Origin: Rheinheimera sp. A13L
GTDB taxonomy: Bacteria > Pseudomonadota > Gammaproteobacteria > Enterobacterales > Alteromonadaceae
Length of the DNA: 64,000 nucleotides
Direction: 5' to 3'
NCBI RefSeq assembly: GCF_000217935.1
Contig: NZ_AFHI01000034.1
Location: forward strand, 157,109-221,108
Shown piece after piece: positions 37,700 to 47,461 of this stretch. Positions within the stretch are counted from its first letter, which is position 1. Each line of letters starts with the position of its first letter. Both the position numbers and the translations under genes were made by a program. A model generated the notes under the pieces. It saw nothing but the letters and a program-made list of their open reading frames with translations, had not been told where the DNA came from and made no database searches.

Positions 37700-38560
37700 A
37701 TGATCCACAGTATGACCGCTTATGCCCGCCACGAAATTCGTGCCAGCTGGGGCAATGCCGTTTGGGAAATCCGCTCCGTTAACCAACGTTATCTGGAAAG
37801 CTATTTCCGCCTGCCAGAACAGTTTCGTTGCTTAGAAGGTTTATTACGCGACAAACTGCGGCAGAAACTGCACCGCGGCAAACTGGAAATCAACCTGAAA
37901 TACAGCGCATCAAACACTGCTGGTGAGTTAAAAATTAACGAAGCTTTAGCTAAACAACTGATGCAAAGCGCCAGTGTATTAGCCGAGCAAAGCGGAAAAG
38001 CCCAACTGAACGTGGTTGATATTCTGCGCTGGCCTGGTGTGATGGAAACTCAGGAAGAAGACATCGACAGCCTACAAGCCGAACTGATGGCAGCTTTTGA
38101 CGCCGCCTTAGTCGACTTTGTAGCAGGCCGTGGCCGTGAAGGTGTAGCCATAGAGCAAATGATCCGCGACCGTCTGGATCAAATTGGTACTCATGTCAGC
38201 ACCTTACGCACCCATTTACCGCAAGCCCTGCAATGGCAACGCGACAAAATGTTAAACCGCCTGCAGGAAGTAAAAGCAGAACTGGACCAAAACCGCCTCG
38301 AACAGGAAATGGCCTTTTTAGCGCAGAAATCTGACGTGGCAGAAGAGCTGGACCGTTTAGACGCTCATATCAAAGAAACCCGCCACAGCCTGAAACAAGG
38401 CGGAGCCATAGGCCGCCGCCTCGATTTTATGATGCAGGAATTCAACCGCGAAGCGAACACTTTATCCTCTAAAGCCATTTCCACAGAAATCACCAATACA
38501 GCGGTGGAACTTAAAGTTTTAATTGAGCAGATGCGGGAACAAATTCAGAATATTGAATAA
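37700..38560 (+). CDS. yicC: YicC family endoribonuclease
   Basis: The 286-residue protein begins MIHSMTAYARHE and has the YicC_N domain (about 1-155) and the DUF1732 C-terminal domain (about 205-286), with IGRRLDFMMQEFNREANTLS. E. coli YicC has been reported to promote degradation of the small RNA RyhB. The coding end is intact, so the island to the right entered at or after the last codons. The 3' end of yicC is a known insertion site of mobilisable genomic islands in Vibrio and relatives. Confidence 0.95.
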   Translation: MIHSMTAYARHEIRASWGNAVWEIRSVNQRYLESYFRLPEQFRCLEGLLRDKLRQKLHRGKLEINLKYSASNTAGELKINEALAKQLMQSASVLAEQSGKAQLNVVDILRWPGVMETQEEDIDSLQAELMAAFDAALVDFVAGRGREGVAIEQMIRDRLDQIGTHVSTLRTHLPQALQWQRDKMLNRLQEVKAELDQNRLEQEMAFLAQKSDVAEELDRLDAHIKETRHSLKQGGAIGRRLDFMMQEFNREANTLSSKAISTEITNTAVELKVLIEQMREQIQNIE

Positions 38561-38563
38561 AAT
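38524..38563. other. putative left attachment site (attL) at the yicC 3' end
   Basis: The last codons of yicC, ending ATTGAGCAGATGCGGGAACA and then Ile-Gln-Asn-Ile-Glu-stop, lie 200 bases before an integrase gene pointing away from yicC. yicC-type islands duplicate part of this 3' end as attR. No second copy was found inside the window, so the island's right end is expected outside it. The exact core is not determined. Confidence 0.5.
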
Positions 38564-38635
38564 CCACAGACATCCATTTAAATTTATTAATTAATAAAAT
38601 TCAACGACTTATATAAAAACAAAGTCCATAACAAT

Positions 38636-38684
38636 CCACCACCATCCACCAAAAGCCAACCAAAACTGGTGAGTAAGGTGGTGG
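38636..38684. repeat. inverted CCACCACC/GGTGGTGG pair upstream of the integrase
   Basis: CCACCACC at 38636-38643 and GGTGGTGG at 38677-38684 are inverted copies, in a stretch that also repeats the short word ATCCA or ATCCAC several times (38563, 38571, 38634, 38644). Such repeats between attL and an integrase gene often serve as arm-type binding sites for the integrase; that is an inference. Confidence 0.4.
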
Positions 38685-38759
38685 GTATGTTAGACTAACT
38701 CAGACAGCTAGCGGCGAGTAAAATTACTTTTACATAACTTACTGATCTGAGAGGAAAAT

Positions 38760-39977
38760 ATGGGCAGCCTCACCGCAAAGAAAGTTGAATCCCTAATAAA
38801 GGGCGAACCTGGTAAGTACGCAGATGGTGAGGGACTGTACCTAGCAGTTCCCAAGTCAGGAAAGTCATTTTGGTTTCTTCGCTATACAGCTAACGGTAAA
38901 CGTCGGGAGATGACTTTAGGCCAGTGTGCCAATATGTCATTGTCAGAAGCACGCGCCGAAGCCGTGATGCAGAAAAAGCATTTAGTAGTTGAAAAGGTAG
39001 ATCCACTTTTTCTAAAACAACGCGCCAAACAGCACAAACTGCAAACCGTAGACGATCTATTTGCTGACTGGCATAAAGGCAATATTAAACGGCTTAAGCA
39101 CCACAACATCCCTGAACGGGTATACCGCAAAGACATAGCTCCGCATATTGGCTCGGCCCCACCTAACAAGGTAATGGCTCGTGATATTCAGTACATTATA
39201 GAAAGCATCACTGAATCAGGCCGCCCTACTATCGCCAATGACGCACTGCTGTATTTAAAACAGTTATTTAACCACGGCATAAAGCTGGATGTGGTGGGCG
39301 CAAACCCTGCCAGTGCTTTTAATGTCAGTGATGCTGGTGGCGTAGAGCAAAGTAAAGATCGGGCACTCACCTTTGAAGAGCTGACACGCGTATTTGAAGT
39401 TTTTCGGGAAAATAGAGATAGTTTTGCCAGAGAGAACTACCTAGCTTGCGCCCTCTTAGTCACGTTAGGCGTGCGCAAGGGCGAGTTAACAGAAGCTAGT
39501 TGGCAAGAGATCAACTTAGAGACAGGAATTTGGGAATTACCGAAAGAGCGCAGTAAATCAGGTGTAGGGCTCACTATCCCTCTACCTGATTTATGCATCA
39601 CTTGGTTTAAAGAGTTGGAAATACGCGCAGCTGGCTCGCCTTATGTATTCCCCAATAGACGCAGTAGTAAAAACCCGCATATGGGGCCAGACACCCTTAA
39701 CCGAGCGATTACTAAGCTGTTTGGCCATGAAGCGGGTAAAAAGATACAGCCACCTAACAAAATGGGCGATATTCAGCACTTCTCAGTACATGACTTACGC
39801 CGCACTTGCCGCACCATGCTGGCGCAAATAGGCGTACCAGGCCATGTAGCCGAGCGCTGTTTAAACCATAAGCTTAAAGGTGTAGAAGGGATTTATAACA
39901 AGCATGATTATTTTGAAGAGCGGAAAGAAGCGCTGGATAAATTGGCGGAACATTTAAGCGTTCTCATTCAAAATTAG
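38760..39977 (+). CDS. P4-type tyrosine integrase of the island
   Basis: The 405-residue protein has an N-terminal arm-DNA-binding domain (DUF4102, about 1-85), a core-binding domain (about 95-190) and the catalytic domain with Arg239 (TLGVRKGELTEA), His344-x-x-Arg347 (VHDLRRTCR), His370 and the nucleophile Tyr379 (LNHKLKGVEGIYNKHDY). All catalytic residues are present, so the enzyme should be active. The ATG at 38760 follows GAGAGGAAAA. It points away from yicC. Related integrases insert islands at yicC in Vibrio. Confidence 0.93.
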   Translation: MGSLTAKKVESLIKGEPGKYADGEGLYLAVPKSGKSFWFLRYTANGKRREMTLGQCANMSLSEARAEAVMQKKHLVVEKVDPLFLKQRAKQHKLQTVDDLFADWHKGNIKRLKHHNIPERVYRKDIAPHIGSAPPNKVMARDIQYIIESITESGRPTIANDALLYLKQLFNHGIKLDVVGANPASAFNVSDAGGVEQSKDRALTFEELTRVFEVFRENRDSFARENYLACALLVTLGVRKGELTEASWQEINLETGIWELPKERSKSGVGLTIPLPDLCITWFKELEIRAAGSPYVFPNRRSSKNPHMGPDTLNRAITKLFGHEAGKKIQPPNKMGDIQHFSVHDLRRTCRTMLAQIGVPGHVAERCLNHKLKGVEGIYNKHDYFEERKEALDKLAEHLSVLIQN

Positions 39978-39995
39978 GAAACTCAATACAAATAA

Positions 39996-40032
39996 ATCAC
40001 CATCACAAGCAAGAAAACTGAGTGATGGTGAT
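39996..40032. terminator. hairpin between integrase and the small Asp/Asn-rich gene
   Basis: Arms ATCACCATCAC (39996-40006) and GTGATGGTGAT (40022-40032) form an 11-bp stem with a 15-base loop between two convergent genes. No strong T-run follows; a bidirectional stop is plausible. Confidence 0.45.
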
Positions 40033-40046
40033 GTAATGCCACTTAT

Positions 40047-40187
40047 TTAATTTTCATCCTCGTCAGAGCCCTGGTACTCATCGTGGTTAGGATTTAACTG
40101 GTTGGCATGGTTGTCCAGGCTATCCCAGTAAGCGTCGTTATTCGGATTCATGCTGTCACTACGATCATCGTTTGGTGTTCTGCTCAT
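40047..40187 (-). CDS. small Asp/Asn-rich protein with a duplicated motif
   Basis: The open frame encodes 46 residues, starting MSRTPNDDRSDSMNPNNDAY and ending in Glu-Asp-Glu-Asn. It holds two related units, DDRSDSMNPNNDAYWDS and LDNHANQLNPNHDEYQGS, so it arose by duplication of an about 17-residue motif. The ATG at 40187 follows CGAGGAAAA at a good distance. It is very acidic. Similar short Asn-Pro-Asn-Asn repeats occur in small proteins of gammaproteobacteria; the function is unknown. It sits between the integrase and the ankyrin-protein gene, in the direction of the latter. Confidence 0.6.
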   Translation of the reverse strand: MSRTPNDDRSDSMNPNNDAYWDSLDNHANQLNPNHDEYQGSDEDEN

Positions 40188-40270
40188 ACTGATTTTCCTC
40201 GGGTTAAAATTCAATTGTTCTCACAAGCGCCATGCAAGTACTTATTGTTCAGGCGCAATAATTCTGCCTG

Positions 40271-42994
40271 TTAACAAACCGCAGCCACATTTTCTAATAC
40301 CCTTACGACTTGCTGTAATTCTTCAGGCGTCGCACATCGGGTACCAAATTTTGCTCTCTCCTTTGACAGTCGCTCAAACTCGTCTTGGTTTTCAAGCAAA
40401 TGCTCTGCTAACTCTAACGGCGTCTTATTACCGGCATCACGCAGCCAGGCCATTTTAGGAGCGTTCGAAATTAGCTGCCGTACAGCATGCAGGTTACCCA
40501 TCCAGGCAGCGGTATGAAGTGGTGTTCTCCCATCGACAGTGACCAAATCTAAACGACATGGCAGGTTTAATAGGTAGTTCACACAATCAACGCTGTTTGA
40601 TTTAGATGCTGAATGCAGAGCTGTCATACCTTTTATGTCTTGTAAATCCGGATTGGCACCCGCCTCAAGCATGATTTTGACTAATTCAGCATCACCGGCC
40701 TGAGCCGCCAGCATTAAAGGTGTTTGCCCTTTAATATCAACGATATTTAGTTGTTTAGGATGCTCTTTTGCAAGTTGACCAATAAAGTTTCGCCACTTTT
40801 TGAGCAACAAATTAAACCTGTCCACTTCGCCCCGTAACTCAAAGGGTGCCATTTTCTTAATAATTGGTAACCGCTCAACAAAGCTACTTCTCTTTTTAAA
40901 CAGCAACATTAAGACAGAGTTACCATCCACATCAGGCAGGTTTGAATTAAGTAGTTGCCGGTTGGATTTAATCCATTGTGTAAATTCATTTTCTGAACCA
41001 GCATGAAGTAATTTTAGTAATTCTTCAAAAGCCCGATCAAATTGCTTGCTGGAACCTCTAACAATGGCCTGCACACCTGGATAAGGTTTATATAGCGTGT
41101 CCCAGAAATACTCTGATACCCAGCGCGCCGTTTCTTCTATGGACGGCATCTGCTCGCACTCATTCATCATTCCACCAGCAAGCATTTCGCGATAGAACTT
41201 TTCATGGTTGTTATGAATTAGCTTTTGATTGGCGACCGATAATGCGAAAGAATCTCTGGCAATCTCGCCACGCAGCGGGCCATAGTTGCGATCATTTGCG
41301 GCCTCTAAGGCTTCCCTAAAGCATTTCGATGCATCTTCAAATTGGTTACAAGCCAGCAGATGCTTCGCTTTGTATTGTAAAATGGGAGCTTTCCAGAGTT
41401 CATATCCTTGACTTTCTTCAGCCTCAGCAAGCAGAACAGCCACTTTCACCAAAGTGTCTTTTGGTCTTTGCTTACGCTCGCCATTTAGATAACTATCAAG
41501 TTCAAAAAGAATAGCTTGAACGGTTTCAGCAGGCGAAGCAGCCAACTCACGCAAACGATTTACAGCAAGGTTTCTCGCATCGGTGGAAAGCCGGGGATGC
41601 GCAGCTACCTGACTTATCACCCAGTAGCTTTGTTCATGCTGCAGTGCTCTCCAGGGAGAGGCGACTTGCATTCTGGATAGCAGCTGCTCAGATCTTGCTA
41701 TTTCGGAACAAAACGATTCAGCTCTCTCAACATTTCGCTGGATAATTTTAGTGACCGAAGCCGGATTAAGTCCGATATGATCTTCCAGTTCCTCGCCAGG
41801 TTGCATCTCATAAAAACGACGCGTCAGCAGTTGTGCTAGCTCTTGGTTAGCCGTTGTATAGCGCGACGGGAGAATTGACAGGAAAATACCAAACTTATCC
41901 CACTCCGGCAGCTGTTCTTCAAACCAATGGTTTTCTGCTACTTCACCTTGATCACAGTAATTGCGCCAGGCGGCAATAGTGGTGTTATAAACAAACTTAT
42001 ATATAGCGAATAGTTGCAACACTTTGTTTTGCTGCTCATTAACACACAGGCGATCAACATCAGGGCAAAGAAACTTCAACAACCGGCAATAACCATCCTG
42101 TACTGTGCGGGCAAAAAGTAATCGCTGGCGAATGGTTTTCATTGAAGGCGCAGCATATCGTTGCGCAATGCAAGCAACAAAAGTATCTTGCTCATCCTCA
42201 CCAGCACTGCCAACTAAAATGTTTTCCAACCGCTCGGCTTGAGTCATTGGAATTTCCATACGCAACTGCTCAGCCGTAAGCATTTTACCTTCGACAAATT
42301 GTAATGCGGCCGCGAACTGCTCGGTAGGTGTTTGAGAGTTGTCTAGTTGAAATGCACCTGCGAAATTGAGCGGTGCATTATCTGCGAAATACTTTTCAAT
42401 AGACTCTGGGCTGATGGGCGTGGTCGCTCGCCAGTTATAAAGAGAGCGTCTCAGCCCTTCATGCAGGCCATCAGTAAAATCGCTGCGCTGGTCAGAGAAG
42501 ACTTCTAACGGCATTCCGAGCAAGTCAAGTAACCAGTCGACCACTTGCGCAACTGGCATATATAAAGTGGCATTCCCGTTTTGTTCAATAGTCTCGGGAA
42601 TATACCAAAATCGACCGCCTGGCATTCCCGTATCTAACGGTTGAGGTAGGTTCCAGAACGAGATCCGACGAGCCAAACTAGGTACGAGAAAATAGCCCAA
42701 CATATCCCAGACAATTTGCCGCTGGTCTGCTGCAAAGGTCCATGTATTGAGTTCAATGTGCTTGTAGGCATTAGCGAACTCTTCAAGGTTGTGCATCGCA
42801 TCGAGTTGCATTTGCGGATCCAAGCCAAAGGCATCAAAAATAGCCTCTAGCGTTTCTGTCACCACCACTTGGTGCATATCCAAGCTTAATTGCCCTTTGG
42901 CAAACTTATCTTTCTTGTTTGTTGGGTAGCCTTGAATACCCGCGCTTTGACGGATCTCAAGCAAAATAGACTCAATTAGTGGCAAACTGCTCAT
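40271..42994 (-). CDS. large TPR-like and ankyrin-repeat protein
   Basis: The 907-residue protein has no signal peptide. The first about 500 residues are helical and unlike any family I know. A TPR-like segment follows (about 530-600, with KAKHLLACNQFEDASKCFREAL). Near the C terminus there are three to four ankyrin repeats (about 745-865: KGQTPLMLAAQAGDAELVKI, KGMTALHSASKSN, DGRTPLHTAAWMGN, NKTPLELAEHL). No nuclease or ATPase motif was seen, so a binding or sensor role is likely. The start follows AAAGGAAC. It lies 129 bases after the GHKL-DUF3883 gene, last of the minus-strand defence block. Confidence 0.75.
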   Translation of the reverse strand: MSSLPLIESILLEIRQSAGIQGYPTNKKDKFAKGQLSLDMHQVVVTETLEAIFDAFGLDPQMQLDAMHNLEEFANAYKHIELNTWTFAADQRQIVWDMLGYFLVPSLARRISFWNLPQPLDTGMPGGRFWYIPETIEQNGNATLYMPVAQVVDWLLDLLGMPLEVFSDQRSDFTDGLHEGLRRSLYNWRATTPISPESIEKYFADNAPLNFAGAFQLDNSQTPTEQFAAALQFVEGKMLTAEQLRMEIPMTQAERLENILVGSAGEDEQDTFVACIAQRYAAPSMKTIRQRLLFARTVQDGYCRLLKFLCPDVDRLCVNEQQNKVLQLFAIYKFVYNTTIAAWRNYCDQGEVAENHWFEEQLPEWDKFGIFLSILPSRYTTANQELAQLLTRRFYEMQPGEELEDHIGLNPASVTKIIQRNVERAESFCSEIARSEQLLSRMQVASPWRALQHEQSYWVISQVAAHPRLSTDARNLAVNRLRELAASPAETVQAILFELDSYLNGERKQRPKDTLVKVAVLLAEAEESQGYELWKAPILQYKAKHLLACNQFEDASKCFREALEAANDRNYGPLRGEIARDSFALSVANQKLIHNNHEKFYREMLAGGMMNECEQMPSIEETARWVSEYFWDTLYKPYPGVQAIVRGSSKQFDRAFEELLKLLHAGSENEFTQWIKSNRQLLNSNLPDVDGNSVLMLLFKKRSSFVERLPIIKKMAPFELRGEVDRFNLLLKKWRNFIGQLAKEHPKQLNIVDIKGQTPLMLAAQAGDAELVKIMLEAGANPDLQDIKGMTALHSASKSNSVDCVNYLLNLPCRLDLVTVDGRTPLHTAAWMGNLHAVRQLISNAPKMAWLRDAGNKTPLELAEHLLENQDEFERLSKERAKFGTRCATPEELQQVVRVLENVAAVC

Positions 42995-43123
42995 CGTTAG
43001 TTCCTTTAGCTGACCGATTGCTGGTCATTCTGGCAATTCAATTCCTTGTTCTCACTGAAACCTGATGTACCCCCCTATAAACCAAATGAGCAATTGCTTT
43101 ATGTAATTGTTTTAGAATTGCTT

Positions 43124-46100
43124 TCAACTAATTTTGGTTGAAGTGTTTTCTTGAACCACAATCTCAAATTCTTCCTTTTTACTAGACCTATCCAAGTCTA
43201 TATAAACTGAATGTTCGACTATCTCAGGATCGAGAAGCGGATTTTTTAAAACACTTAAACTGAAGGTATCTGCTGATATTTGAGAGATTCTGTACAAATA
43301 GTATTTATCAGCATACCTTTTAGCTGCATGCTTTTCGTTGCCCCGTAACTCGATAACAGACAGCTTATCTTTCCGCCCCTTTACCTCAATAAATCTTTCA
43401 ACCAAATTCAGGTCTCTATTTTTATTCAACGCAAATTGCTCTCGCGCTTCCTCAGTCGCAAAGCTCAAGATATCGCAACCTAAGGCAAGGTCTCCGGTAT
43501 ATCGCCCAACCCAGAGAGGAAAACGCGGTGTTTCAAAGCTTTCTTCAATTTCTAAGACTTTCATTTCGCAAAGATCGCCACTCAAGGGCGTATAACTTAT
43601 AGATTCACAGCCACCAGTTCTACTGACTTTTTTAACGCTGAGTTTGCGGCTGTTTGGTGCAGACTTTGGTTGCACCGGGATTGGAATGATCGCTAACTTC
43701 CCATCTTTCTTGAGTTCACCTTCTGGCTCAGAGTTGGGCTCGCCCCCAATGTCGACAGCTATCGGGTTTATTGGCGTGGGCACTACTGACGGCTTTTCTG
43801 GTACCTCACCCTCGACTATCTTTGGTGCCTGTATCACTGGAACATTGACTAAAATAGCTTCGTGGATTAAATAAACACTTTCTTTACTGGCTAAAGCCGC
43901 TAGCTGCTCAGCAGAAATATTCTCACCCATCATTTTACTTAGAAGCTGCAGACGTTCTTTTGAGCTGCAACGAAATAGACGAGCAAAATCACCACCATTA
44001 GCTAAGCGATATATCGATGCTAAAGCCTCACCAATAACATCCGCCAATAAATCTGATTGATGATCTATGACCTCGTTGGGTGTTTTTATGTAAAGTACAT
44101 CAGCATCAATAGACCATGCCCAATCTTTCAGTTCGAATGAACATTCAACATCTTGGTATCTAATTTCTAGATATAATTTGGCGCAGAGCTCGAGTCTGAG
44201 TTTATCAAGCTCCTTTCTGTATTGTATCTGGCTGGATTGGTTCTCACGTAATGCTTTGAAAAATGGCTTAGCCTGCTGGAAGTGAATATCGAGATCGCTT
44301 CCAGTTGCAGCAGGAACAAAGCTCACTATTTTTTGCTGAATTTCATTTCTATCAATTGCATTCACACCCAATAGACGTTTTACCTTATCACTGCCAGAGC
44401 GATGAGGTATTTCAGCAATAGCCAAGCGGTTCAATAACTCCTCAGGCAATCCCTCATTATCAACATAGCGCAGCTCGTGAGTAGTAAAATAGCCATGCTG
44501 CCCTAGCTTTTTACCCCAGATCTTTCCATTCTCGAAAAACTGAGCTTTATTACTTCTACCTTCTCCGTATGCAGAATCCAAAGCGCCCAAGAGCCATCGA
44601 TACAAGGTTTTAGCTGCGGGTAACTGTTGCTTGAAATTTGGTAGTTCCAGAAGCTTTGCATAAATCCCATCAAGGCTTAGCTCAGCAACGTTTGTTATTA
44701 CACCGGCATTACGCCATGCACCAATAACTGCACTACGATCGATGCCAAACTCTGCCATTGCTCTATCTTGAGGCATTGCTGGCCTTGGAAAGATTGAATC
44801 ACTTAAAGCGTCAGCAAGGATCGCTTGATTGGGACTGATAGCTTCATTGTCGGTGCTAATCACCCAGTTAGTATTTTGAATCAACCAGTATATGTAACTG
44901 GGCAATGCTTCCCCATATTGGCGTATTTTATGGGCTCCGCTCCGGTAACAAGTTAAGGTTGCATTTGACGCTTTATTGTTACGCCATAAGCTGCTGCGCT
45001 GATCTTTTGATAGCCATGCGAGTAACGATTCGTACTTATCAGCAACGAGAATATTCTCAAGACCATCGATAGAAACACATTCACTCAGCTTCAAATTGGA
45101 TGAAAAAAGCTCTTGTTTCGATGTAAAAATGTAATCGTCAAACTTCAGAGGGTATGTCAGCTTGCCAGCTAAAAATTGGAGATAACGGCTATCCGCATTA
45201 GTATGATTAACCTCTCTTGGCCACTTGGCAACTCCTAGCCATTCGAGAAAACGACTCCATTGTGCTAGCTTTTCATGTTGAATGCCAAAAGCCTCTGGGT
45301 TTGCTACAAACTGATCTTTTTTTGGCGCATATAACTGTTGAACAATTGTACCTTCGAGTCCATAACCTTCGCCCATGTATAGTTTTTCAGCATCGACCAA
45401 AAGACCATTTTGATTAGGTAGCTTTAGGCTGGTTTTCTGTGGGAAAGCAGGCTTATTTTCTTCATCTCCCTCTGCTCGGTATAGCCGATAAATGGCATCC
45501 AGCAGTTGCTGTTCAGTCTTAGCGGCTTGCTCTGGTTCAAGCTCTTTACGATCATTCGCTTGCCGTCTTAAATCCTGAATAAGGCTCCCAAATGCATACT
45601 CTTGCAACCCAAATTGCTTTAATTCCTGCCGAAAGCTCCTGACGTCTTTCAAATTCAACGCAGCCATCAGCACATGTTGCATCTCCACATCTAGAAACCA
45701 CAGCTTGGTCCATCCCGGCAATAATTCAGGTACTCCACCTTTTGGCGAAATGTAAACATCAGCAGTTCCGGAAATTCTTTCTCCGTCACTACTAAGTAAA
45801 AGAGATGAAGGGTAATTTTTACTGTTAACAGGAAGCTTCTTTAACCCAATTATTAACTTAACCCTCTGCGCTAAATCTATGCCCACAAGGCTATCAAGCG
45901 CTTCATATAGCGCTTCATGCGAAAGTTCTGATATACCTAATTCTCTAAACCAATAAAGCTCAGCATCATCGTTTGGCACGATATTTTTAAAGCCCGAAAT
46001 TGGTAACCAATCTGAGTTTGCGCCCTTCAGTGAAAAAACATCTGCAACTTTGGACACATTGCCTGCTATCGTTGGCACTATAGTTCTTGTTTTACATGCT

Positions 46101-47365
46101 TCGTTGAGTAATTTGGGGAAGCCAATTTTTTTGAGGCTTTCTGGGTATTCCCCCAACGGCATTGCTACGCGAAAACCGGCATTGGCTCCAACCGGATATT
46201 TTGCAGCTCTTCTTTCAGCTACTTCCGCAAGAAAACTAGCCAGCTGAGTAAACACATAGTCGTTGCTTTTCAGTTTGCTGATTTGGTTACGGCTTTGGTC
46301 CAGTTCAAAGGTTGCATGGCAAACAACAGACAAAGGTAAATTGATTTCTGTAGGGAAATAAGTAAACAGCGGTGACGGTTTTAACTCACTTCTAGACTTA
46401 ACTTCTGGCACCGCGATGACTATCTCATAAAGCACTGCAGCCGTTGAATCTTCAAGATATAACTTGTCCACATTCCCTTGAGTTCGAAAAAGCTGCCAAA
46501 TACCTATTGGTTCGCCATCTTGCATAACCAGTGAGGCATCATCGTCCCCCTCTTTCGACCAGACAGACAACTTATTTTCCGGCAGTAAAAACCGGACCTC
46601 GTCAAGATAAGGCACAAACAACAGCATCTCAGGGCGTAGAGATTCTATTTGTTGCATTGCTTTACTAAATGACTCAGCTTTTTCGAAGGGGATACCGATT
46701 ACAGTGGTATAGCCAAGGCTTTTCCAGTATTGGCAACGCTCGAAAAGAAAACTAGTAGTCTGGCTAACAGAGCCTGACATAGCAGTTGGAATAGGAAAAC
46801 CCGGAAACGGAAGCTTCGGCAGGATAATATCGTTATTGTTTTTGTCCCGCTCTCTTTGGACTAAATCAGCAAGCTCGGAAGACTCATCCATGAGCTCTTG
46901 CAGTTTATTCGCGCTAACCTCATCACTGTAATAGATTGCTAGCTCACCGCTTAAAATAATCGGGTTGCGCGTCCAGTTCAGAATCGAGCGAAAGCCAAGC
47001 CCTTTACAGCCAATAAACTGCCGCTGGTTTAGTCGTTTAGGACTTAAATGAGCATTCTGAAGAGACTTCACGCCACCAACCGAAAAAGCTTTGCCGTTAT
47101 TTGCTATTAACAAACCGACTTCAGTTAGCTCAATAATCACTTTACCGCTGACATTTTCGGCTTTAGCCTGATCAGCAGCATTTTGCAGTAGTTCTAATAT
47201 CTCGCGCCCTTCATAATCGCGGCTGGTTGCAAGTTCTCCACGATAATTGCTGATCAAATTTGACGGTTTTGCCAAATATGATTTCTTAGTTTTTTGCTCT
47301 TCTGCCTTTAAGACCTCAAACCACTGTTCGCTGGTAGTTGGGATAATCGAATCGTCCATGTACAC
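43124..47365 (-). CDS. GHKL (sacsin-like) ATPase with C-terminal DUF3883 domain
   Basis: The 1413-residue protein has a sacsin/Hsp90-type ATPase at the N terminus: N-box Glu58...Asn62..Asp65 in ELLQNAADQA, NNG in ANNGKAFS (88-95), and the glycine box GCKGLGFRS (119-127). A long middle part (about 250-1200) has no recognised domain. A Pro-rich linker follows (about 1190-1250). The C-terminal DUF3883 ('NO VEIN') domain has CDILSF and IEVKGR (1326-1331) matching the Asp...Glu-x-Lys pattern of PD-(D/E)XK nucleases. DUF3883 is a frequent marker of defence islands. A GTG at 47365 or an ATG at 47359 can be the start. It follows hsdM by 96 bases. Confidence 0.8.
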   Translation of the reverse strand: MYMDDSIIPTTSEQWFEVLKAEEQKTKKSYLAKPSNLISNYRGELATSRDYEGREILELLQNAADQAKAENVSGKVIIELTEVGLLIANNGKAFSVGGVKSLQNAHLSPKRLNQRQFIGCKGLGFRSILNWTRNPIILSGELAIYYSDEVSANKLQELMDESSELADLVQRERDKNNNDIILPKLPFPGFPIPTAMSGSVSQTTSFLFERCQYWKSLGYTTVIGIPFEKAESFSKAMQQIESLRPEMLLFVPYLDEVRFLLPENKLSVWSKEGDDDASLVMQDGEPIGIWQLFRTQGNVDKLYLEDSTAAVLYEIVIAVPEVKSRSELKPSPLFTYFPTEINLPLSVVCHATFELDQSRNQISKLKSNDYVFTQLASFLAEVAERRAAKYPVGANAGFRVAMPLGEYPESLKKIGFPKLLNEACKTRTIVPTIAGNVSKVADVFSLKGANSDWLPISGFKNIVPNDDAELYWFRELGISELSHEALYEALDSLVGIDLAQRVKLIIGLKKLPVNSKNYPSSLLLSSDGERISGTADVYISPKGGVPELLPGWTKLWFLDVEMQHVLMAALNLKDVRSFRQELKQFGLQEYAFGSLIQDLRRQANDRKELEPEQAAKTEQQLLDAIYRLYRAEGDEENKPAFPQKTSLKLPNQNGLLVDAEKLYMGEGYGLEGTIVQQLYAPKKDQFVANPEAFGIQHEKLAQWSRFLEWLGVAKWPREVNHTNADSRYLQFLAGKLTYPLKFDDYIFTSKQELFSSNLKLSECVSIDGLENILVADKYESLLAWLSKDQRSSLWRNNKASNATLTCYRSGAHKIRQYGEALPSYIYWLIQNTNWVISTDNEAISPNQAILADALSDSIFPRPAMPQDRAMAEFGIDRSAVIGAWRNAGVITNVAELSLDGIYAKLLELPNFKQQLPAAKTLYRWLLGALDSAYGEGRSNKAQFFENGKIWGKKLGQHGYFTTHELRYVDNEGLPEELLNRLAIAEIPHRSGSDKVKRLLGVNAIDRNEIQQKIVSFVPAATGSDLDIHFQQAKPFFKALRENQSSQIQYRKELDKLRLELCAKLYLEIRYQDVECSFELKDWAWSIDADVLYIKTPNEVIDHQSDLLADVIGEALASIYRLANGGDFARLFRCSSKERLQLLSKMMGENISAEQLAALASKESVYLIHEAILVNVPVIQAPKIVEGEVPEKPSVVPTPINPIAVDIGGEPNSEPEGELKKDGKLAIIPIPVQPKSAPNSRKLSVKKVSRTGGCESISYTPLSGDLCEMKVLEIEESFETPRFPLWVGRYTGDLALGCDILSFATEEAREQFALNKNRDLNLVERFIEVKGRKDKLSVIELRGNEKHAAKRYADKYYLYRISQISADTFSLSVLKNPLLDPEIVEHSVYIDLDRSSKKEEFEIVVQENTSTKIS

Positions 47366-47461
47366 ACTTTTTCCTGCTGGTTTTTTAAGGGCATAATGGC
47401 GGCAAATGCCGCCATTACAGAGCTTAATTATGCAAACTAAAAGGAAAGGTTTAAGCGCAGC

